Of a DNA stretch of 64,000 nt, positions 60,252 through 64,000 are shown piece by piece. The position numbers were made by a program, and so were the translations under genes. The notes below the pieces were generated by a model. That model had not been told where the DNA came from, did not search any database, and worked only from the letters and a program-made list of their open reading frames with translations. Every line of letters starts with the position of its first letter. Position 1 is the first letter of the stretch. Source of the stretch: an uncultured Chloroflexota bacterium (GTDB lineage Bacteria; Chloroflexota; Anaerolineae; UBA4142; SHND01); the NCBI GenBank assembly GCA_937870825.1, contig CALMZO010000436.1, positions 1 to 64,000 of the forward strand. The letters are read 5' to 3'.

Positions 60252-60596
60252 AGGTTCGAGGGATTCCGGTGCGGATACAAGGTCATCGCGATGACGCTGC
60301 GCGTACTGTTCCAATTTCTTTTCGAGAAAGAAACGCACGTCAGGGTGGTTGAGGTCCATGGAGGCAAAGGCGCGCGCGAGGTCTTGGAAAAGATTCGCCG
60401 AATAGAGAATCGTCGCACCGACAATTTCTTTTGTTTCCGGATTGATGCGAAAATCTACCCGATAGGGCTCTGACGTTTCGTCATTGACGTGAACAACGGA
60501 TGCGGCTTGTAGTGTTGCGCCGTTCAGTTGCAAGTCGAGTTCCGAAATATCGGGGTCCGGAAATACATGAAATTGTGTAATTTTTATTTCTTCCAT
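60240..60596 (-). CDS. Antitoxin-like partner of BECR nuclease, copy 2
   Basis: 118 residues. Shares with copy 1 (52593) the DUF2283-like strand VDFRINPETKEIVGATILY, the helix FQDLARAFASMDLNHPDVRF and FFLEKKLEQYAQR; the C-terminus is longer by about 15 residues. It overlaps its toxin-like partner by 13 bases and ends in a terminator. Antitoxin role inferred. Confidence 0.6.
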   Translation of the reverse strand: MEEIKITQFHVFPDPDISELDLQLNGATLQAASVVHVNDETSEPYRVDFRINPETKEIVGATILYSANLFQDLARAFASMDLNHPDVRFFLEKKLEQYAQRHRDDLVSAPESLEPQAA

Positions 60597-60952
60597 TCTG
60601 CTACCAACCTCTTGCGAATCTCATTGGGAAAGATGACCGACTGGACGTAACCTTGCCGTTCGCCATTTTCGACAACAACTTTGACGCACGTCTCGACAAA
60701 GTTATCTGCAAATTTTTCGGAAAGCAGCCCTCGCTTGTAATAAAAATACACCCTTACACTCGCCTTTTTGGTTGCTGTGGAAACAGGGTCAAAATAGATT
60801 TCATCAGGGTCTTGTACACAAATCTTGACATCTTGAACATGACCCGACAGTTCGGAATGACGTGTAACATGCTCATTCCAAACATCACTCGTGCAAGTGA
60901 CATTCAACCCACGCGGGTCCGTGACTGTCCAGAGAATCGTGCGTTCTGCCAT
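60584..60952 (-). CDS. BECR-fold nuclease candidate, copy 2
   Basis: 122 residues. Same landmarks as copy 1 (52889): ILWTVTDPRGLNV, WNEHVTRHSEL, VQDPDEIYFDPVST, YKRGLLSEKF, VKVVVENGERQGYVQS. Conserved residues across both copies (W, H, PD, Y, KR, VKVV, GYV) are probably the functional core. Transcribed opposite to the eut-side genes, between two copies of an ankyrin gene tail, so probably arrived as a cassette. Confidence 0.65.
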   Translation of the reverse strand: MAERTILWTVTDPRGLNVTCTSDVWNEHVTRHSELSGHVQDVKICVQDPDEIYFDPVSTATKKASVRVYFYYKRGLLSEKFADNFVETCVKVVVENGERQGYVQSVIFPNEIRKRLVAEWKK

Positions 60953-61027
60953 GTGCGACGAGAGGAATTATAGCATGGATGAATTGAGGGCGCAGATGGA
61001 AAACGCCGCTCACTTTTGAGTTGGAAA

Positions 61028-61170
61028 GATGATTTTCGATATTGCGGGTATGCTGCAGAGTGAGGGGGGAGTGAAGTTATGAAATCCATCAAAATTGACA
61101 AAACCCAACCTGAACCCGACGCGCTGCACACGCCGGACAAAGGAGTGGCACGGATTTTGATGGCGATTTG
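61028..61170 (+). repeat. Fossil junction: ankyrin tail joined to cupin head (copy C)
   Basis: 61028-61080 repeats the ankyrin end (MIFDIAGMLQSEGG then TGA), and from the overlapping ATG at 61080 the sequence repeats the first 20 or so codons of the cupin region (SIKIDKTQPEPDALHTPDKG), then stops. The live cupin head is at 61915. The junction suggests that ankyrin and cupin were once adjacent genes. Confidence 0.82.
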
Positions 61171-61207
61171 ATGCTTAAATAACTTGTCAAAGTAATCGAA
61201 CTGGACT

Positions 61208-61609
61208 ATGACACTCCGCGCTGACACTCAAAACTGGATTGCGATGTCGGATTATGACATCGGCACCGCCGAACACATGTTAAACACAGGGCGTTATCTC
61301 TATGTGATTTTCATGTGTCATTTGGCGTTGGAGAAAATGCTCAAAGCGCACGTGACCGAAGTGACGAAAGAAATTCCGAGAAAGACGCATGACCTACTTT
61401 ATTTGGTGGAGAAGGTGAAACTCGAGTTGCCAAAAGAGTATTTGGATTTTGTGGGCAAAATCAACACAACAAGTGTCCCCACACGGTATCCTGAAGATTT
61501 ACAGAAAATGCTAAAAGAGTTTCCAAAGAATGTGGCAGAGGATTATTTACGAAAAACGAAGGAGGTGATTGCATGGCTGAAATCACATCCGAACTTGCAC
61601 ACATCATAA
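61208..61609 (+). CDS. HEPN-domain protein
   Basis: 133 residues. HEPN helices: WIAMSDYDIGTAEHMLNTGRY, FMCHLALEKMLKAHVTEV, RKTHDLLYLVEKVKL, then TRYPEDL and YLRKTKEVIAWLKSH. The classical R-x4-6-H RNase motif is not clear here, so it may be the non-nuclease variety. It overlaps the MNT gene by 37 bases, the usual HEPN-MNT arrangement in which MNT can AMPylate HEPN. Confidence 0.85.
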   Translation: MTLRADTQNWIAMSDYDIGTAEHMLNTGRYLYVIFMCHLALEKMLKAHVTEVTKEIPRKTHDLLYLVEKVKLELPKEYLDFVGKINTTSVPTRYPEDLQKMLKEFPKNVAEDYLRKTKEVIAWLKSHPNLHTS

Positions 61610-62346
61610 CCAAATATCAAGACGAATTGGAATCAATGGGCATTCATGTCGAAGGGTTTCGGCTCTTTGGTTCACAAGCTGCTGGTACAGCACATGAAGG
61701 CAGCGATATTGATTTATTTGTGATATCGCGCGACTGGGTGAATTATGGATTGCGTGAGCGCTTTGAAGTTTTGGGCATTGCGGCAGCACGCATCCTCAAG
61801 CCAATTCAAGCGCGCGGCGTGACACCGGACGAAATCGAAAATCGCGAACTGTCACCCTTTTGGCAGCAAGTTTTCGAGCAGCAGACGATTGAAATTCACG
61901 GAGACAAACAGATTATGAAACCCATCAAAATTAACAAAACCCAACCTGAACCCGACGCGCTGCACACTCCCTACAAAGGTTCCGCCAAGGAATTTTCGGG
62001 CGAGGTGACGCTGAAACGTCTTGTGTGGGCGGGCGATAGCACGGATGTGGAACTGCTCGCCGTGTGGTTCAGCGCGGGCGCGCGTACCATGCCGCACATT
62101 CACGATGTTGACCAGGCGCTGCATGTGCTTGAAGGAACGTGTGTGTACGGAGACGAGAACGGCGTTACACTTGTACACGCGGGCGAAATTATCACCGTTC
62201 CAAAAGATGTGTGGCATTGGCACGGCGCGCCGCCGCACGAAGCGATGATGCACATTTCCATTCGCAAAATGGGAAACACTACGAATTGGGAGGTGGAGGA
62301 AAAGAATTGGACGAGTGAGTACGAGAAATTGCAAGAACGCGCATGA
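61573..62346 (+). CDS. MNT nucleotidyltransferase fused to a cupin
   Basis: 257 residues without a stop between parts. Residues 1-114 are a minimal nucleotidyltransferase with FGSQAAGTAHEGSDIDLFV (GS-x10-D-x-D: S34, D45, D47), the partner of HEPN. Residues 115-257 form a cupin with HIHDVDQALHVLEG (motif 1) and AGEIITVPKDVWHWHG (motif 2), likely metal-binding. The cupin's own ATG is at 61915 with only a poor GGAG upstream. A duplicate cupin head at 61080 suggests that the fusion arose when the HEPN-MNT cassette entered next to the cupin gene. Confidence 0.75.
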   Translation: MAEITSELAHIITKYQDELESMGIHVEGFRLFGSQAAGTAHEGSDIDLFVISRDWVNYGLRERFEVLGIAAARILKPIQARGVTPDEIENRELSPFWQQVFEQQTIEIHGDKQIMKPIKINKTQPEPDALHTPYKGSAKEFSGEVTLKRLVWAGDSTDVELLAVWFSAGARTMPHIHDVDQALHVLEGTCVYGDENGVTLVHAGEIITVPKDVWHWHGAPPHEAMMHISIRKMGNTTNWEVEEKNWTSEYEKLQERA

Positions 62347-63257
62347 ACGGCATCTACTTGCTTGCGAATGATGCGGTGTTGGATTGGGTCATCACAATTG
62401 TCGAAAGCATCCGCGCGCACCACTGCGCGTTGCCGCTTTGCATTATTGCTTTCGACGAACGCACGCAGCGTCTCGAAACACTCGCGACGAAATATCAATT
62501 CGAAATTTGGAATGACCAAGACGTTTCAAAACTCGATGCGGTTGGCTCACAATTTTATCCCGTTCGCCCGATTGACGCGCACATGTTTCGGCGGTTAGCA
62601 TCGTTTTGGGGACCGTTCGAGCATTTTATTTTTGCAGATGTGGATATTGTCGCGCTCATGAATTGGGACGAGCTGCTGAACGCGTACATGACGAGTGGCT
62701 CGCGCTTTTGGTATTTTGGACGTTCCGAGACGGATGTGTATTGCGCTGGGGAATTCTTGGATGAGTTTCGACGTCAAGGGCGCGCGATTCAATTCAACGG
62801 CGGCTTTTTTGTTTCCTCACGCCACGTCATCACATTTCAACGGATGCTCGAACTTGTCCCGCGCGCGCTCGCGCTTCGTTCGCACTTGAAATCTAGCGGC
62901 GAACAACCATTCTTTAATTTCTATCTGGATTCCGAACAAATTCCGGTGGAATCTGCCTCGGCATACCTTCCCGATTTGTACGATTGGAATTGGGCGCCGT
63001 CGTCTTTTTTGGGACGCACCGACTTTTACGAAATCGCCGAACGGGAGGGCAATTTTTTGGGGAAACGTTTTCCAATGATTCACTGGGCGGGCCATGACCC
63101 TAGTTCACATATGCCCCAGCGCGAATTTTTTTTAAAATACCGTTTGCGAAATGCTCCGCTCCGTGACCGTTTGTATTTTATGTGGGTATGGCGCGTTCGC
63201 CCGATTTTTGGTAACATGCTGCGCGCGCTCAAAACCCTGCGCGTGCAACCGCAATAG
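62343..63257 (+). CDS. GT-A type glycosyltransferase-like protein
   Basis: 304 residues. GIYLLANDAVLDWVITIVES at the start, the metal-binding FIFADVDIVAL with D99-x-D101 and FNGGFFVSSRHV later give the plan of GT8-like nucleotide-sugar transferases. KRFPMIHWAGHDPSS near the end supplies a possible His ligand. It acts in the cytoplasm or at the membrane face; donor and acceptor are unknown. It overlaps the cupin fusion by ATGA and precedes eutB by 10 bases. Confidence 0.72.
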   Translation: MNGIYLLANDAVLDWVITIVESIRAHHCALPLCIIAFDERTQRLETLATKYQFEIWNDQDVSKLDAVGSQFYPVRPIDAHMFRRLASFWGPFEHFIFADVDIVALMNWDELLNAYMTSGSRFWYFGRSETDVYCAGEFLDEFRRQGRAIQFNGGFFVSSRHVITFQRMLELVPRALALRSHLKSSGEQPFFNFYLDSEQIPVESASAYLPDLYDWNWAPSSFLGRTDFYEIAEREGNFLGKRFPMIHWAGHDPSSHMPQREFFLKYRLRNAPLRDRLYFMWVWRVRPIFGNMLRALKTLRVQPQ

Positions 63258-63267
63258 GAACCTCATC

Positions 63268-64000
63268 ATGCTTTTACGCTGCAAACTTTTCGGCAAGACA
63301 TACGAATTTCGCGACCTGCGCGATCTCATGGGCAAGGCGAACGAGGACAAATCGGGCGACCATCTCGCGGGCGTCGCCGCAGCATCGGCAATTGAACGCG
63401 CCGTGGCAAAATATGTGTTGAGTGAAGTGCCCCTCTCTGCCCTCTATGACAATCCCGTTGCGCCGTACGAGCAAGATGAAGTCACGCGCGTCATTATGGA
63501 CGCGGTAGACCAAAACGCGTACGCACAAATCAAATCATGGACAGTTGGACAATTGCGCGAATGGCTTCTCGACAACAAGACGACGAACGACGACATCAAG
63601 AAAATTCAAAACGGACTCACGAGCGAAATGATTGCCGCCGTCGCAAAACTGATGTCGAACATGGACCTCGTTCTCGCCGCGTCGAAAATTCGCGTCGTCA
63701 CTCATGCCGCGAACACCATGGGCGAAATGGGACGGCTCGCCTCGCGCAATCAGCCGAATCATCCCACCGATGACCCCGACGGCATTCGCGCGGAAATTTA
63801 CGAAGGTCTTTCGTACGGTTCCGGTGATTCCGTCATCGGCATCAATCCGGTTGATGATTCGTTAGCGAGTGTTCAACGTTTGTTGGACATGAGTTACAAG
63901 GTCATCACCGATTGGAAAATCCCGACCCAAAATTGTGTATTGTCGCACGTCACAACGCAGATGGAGGCGATGAAGCGTGGTTCGCCCGTCGGTCTTGTCT
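63268..64000 (+). CDS. eutB: Ethanolamine ammonia-lyase large subunit EutB (cut by window edge)
   Basis: An open frame from ATG 63268 to the right edge, 244 codons of about 455. LLRCKLFGKTYEFRDLRDLM, AGVAAASAIERAVAKYVLSE, TVGQLREWLLDN, YEGLSYGSGDSVIGINPVDD and CVLSHVTTQMEAMKRGSP line up closely with E. coli EutB from memory. With EutC and adenosylcobalamin it turns ethanolamine into acetaldehyde and ammonia. Active-site residues of the barrel visible here include the GDSVIGINP stretch. EutC should follow beyond the edge. Confidence 0.96.
   Translation, partial: MLLRCKLFGKTYEFRDLRDLMGKANEDKSGDHLAGVAAASAIERAVAKYVLSEVPLSALYDNPVAPYEQDEVTRVIMDAVDQNAYAQIKSWTVGQLREWLLDNKTTNDDIKKIQNGLTSEMIAAVAKLMSNMDLVLAASKIRVVTHAANTMGEMGRLASRNQPNHPTDDPDGIRAEIYEGLSYGSGDSVIGINPVDDSLASVQRLLDMSYKVITDWKIPTQNCVLSHVTTQMEAMKRGSPVGLV

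Overview
The window reads like a chromosomal stretch of an uncultured Chloroflexota-type bacterium. This is inferred from gene content and style: RNase J, an ECF sigma/RskA-type pair, non-pyrrolysine MttB-superfamily methyltransferases with a ferredoxin-like corrinoid activator, dimethylglycine-dehydrogenase/GcvT relatives, lipoprotein-type solute-binding proteins, and short GC-rich intergenic hairpins. No rRNA or tRNA was seen, so the phylum is a moderate-confidence call.

Layout. 1-155 is the start of an IS630-like transposase running off the left edge. 187-7560 (minus) is a compact operon for an uncharacterised MoxR/VWA system: a SWIM zinc-finger protein split by an in-frame amber codon, DUF5691, a MoxR-like AAA+ ATPase, DUF5682 and a VWA protein. 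7561-9831 is accessory DNA: an amber-interrupted small gene, a conserved small-protein/HNH nuclease pair and a replication-relaxation remnant. 9998-18044 is housekeeping and envelope: an L,D-transpeptidase, uracil-DNA glycosylase, RNase J, a sigma/anti-sigma pair, a lipoprotein, a secreted trypsin-like protease and a metallophosphoesterase.

From 18125 to the right edge nearly everything is on the plus strand and looks like a catabolic island for membrane-lipid head groups and their N-methyl amines. One arm is betaine/methylamine demethylation: an MttB-family methyltransferase (26193), a corrinoid protein (41662), a methyl-H4folate:corrinoid methyltransferase (42479) and its reductive activator (44946), followed by dimethylglycine/sarcosine-type oxidation (31218, 35415, 36867). 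The other arm is ethanolamine: a phosphodiesterase (53330), a HAD phosphatase (54765), EutN (55911), EutA (56277) and EutB (63268, cut by the right edge), with an iron-type alcohol dehydrogenase (20747), an APC permease (18125) and a PotA-type ABC importer (47751-51875). The grouping into one pathway is inference.

Two kinds of structure overlay the genes. The first is repeats. At least ten short gaps hold hairpins built of a drifting 7-base word, a different word at each site, often running to the start codon of a pathway gene and sometimes into coding sequence. Palindromes of the CCTCACCCC/GGGGTGAGG type also sit inside two enzyme genes in frame. The second is a high density of toxin-antitoxin-like cassettes: DUF433/PIN-like, two copies of a BECR-like nuclease pair, DUF4258/DUF2283 and HEPN/MNT. 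Three of them lie at 59647-61915 between duplicated fragments of the flanking ankyrin and cupin genes. One of these events appears to have left the MNT gene fused to the cupin gene.
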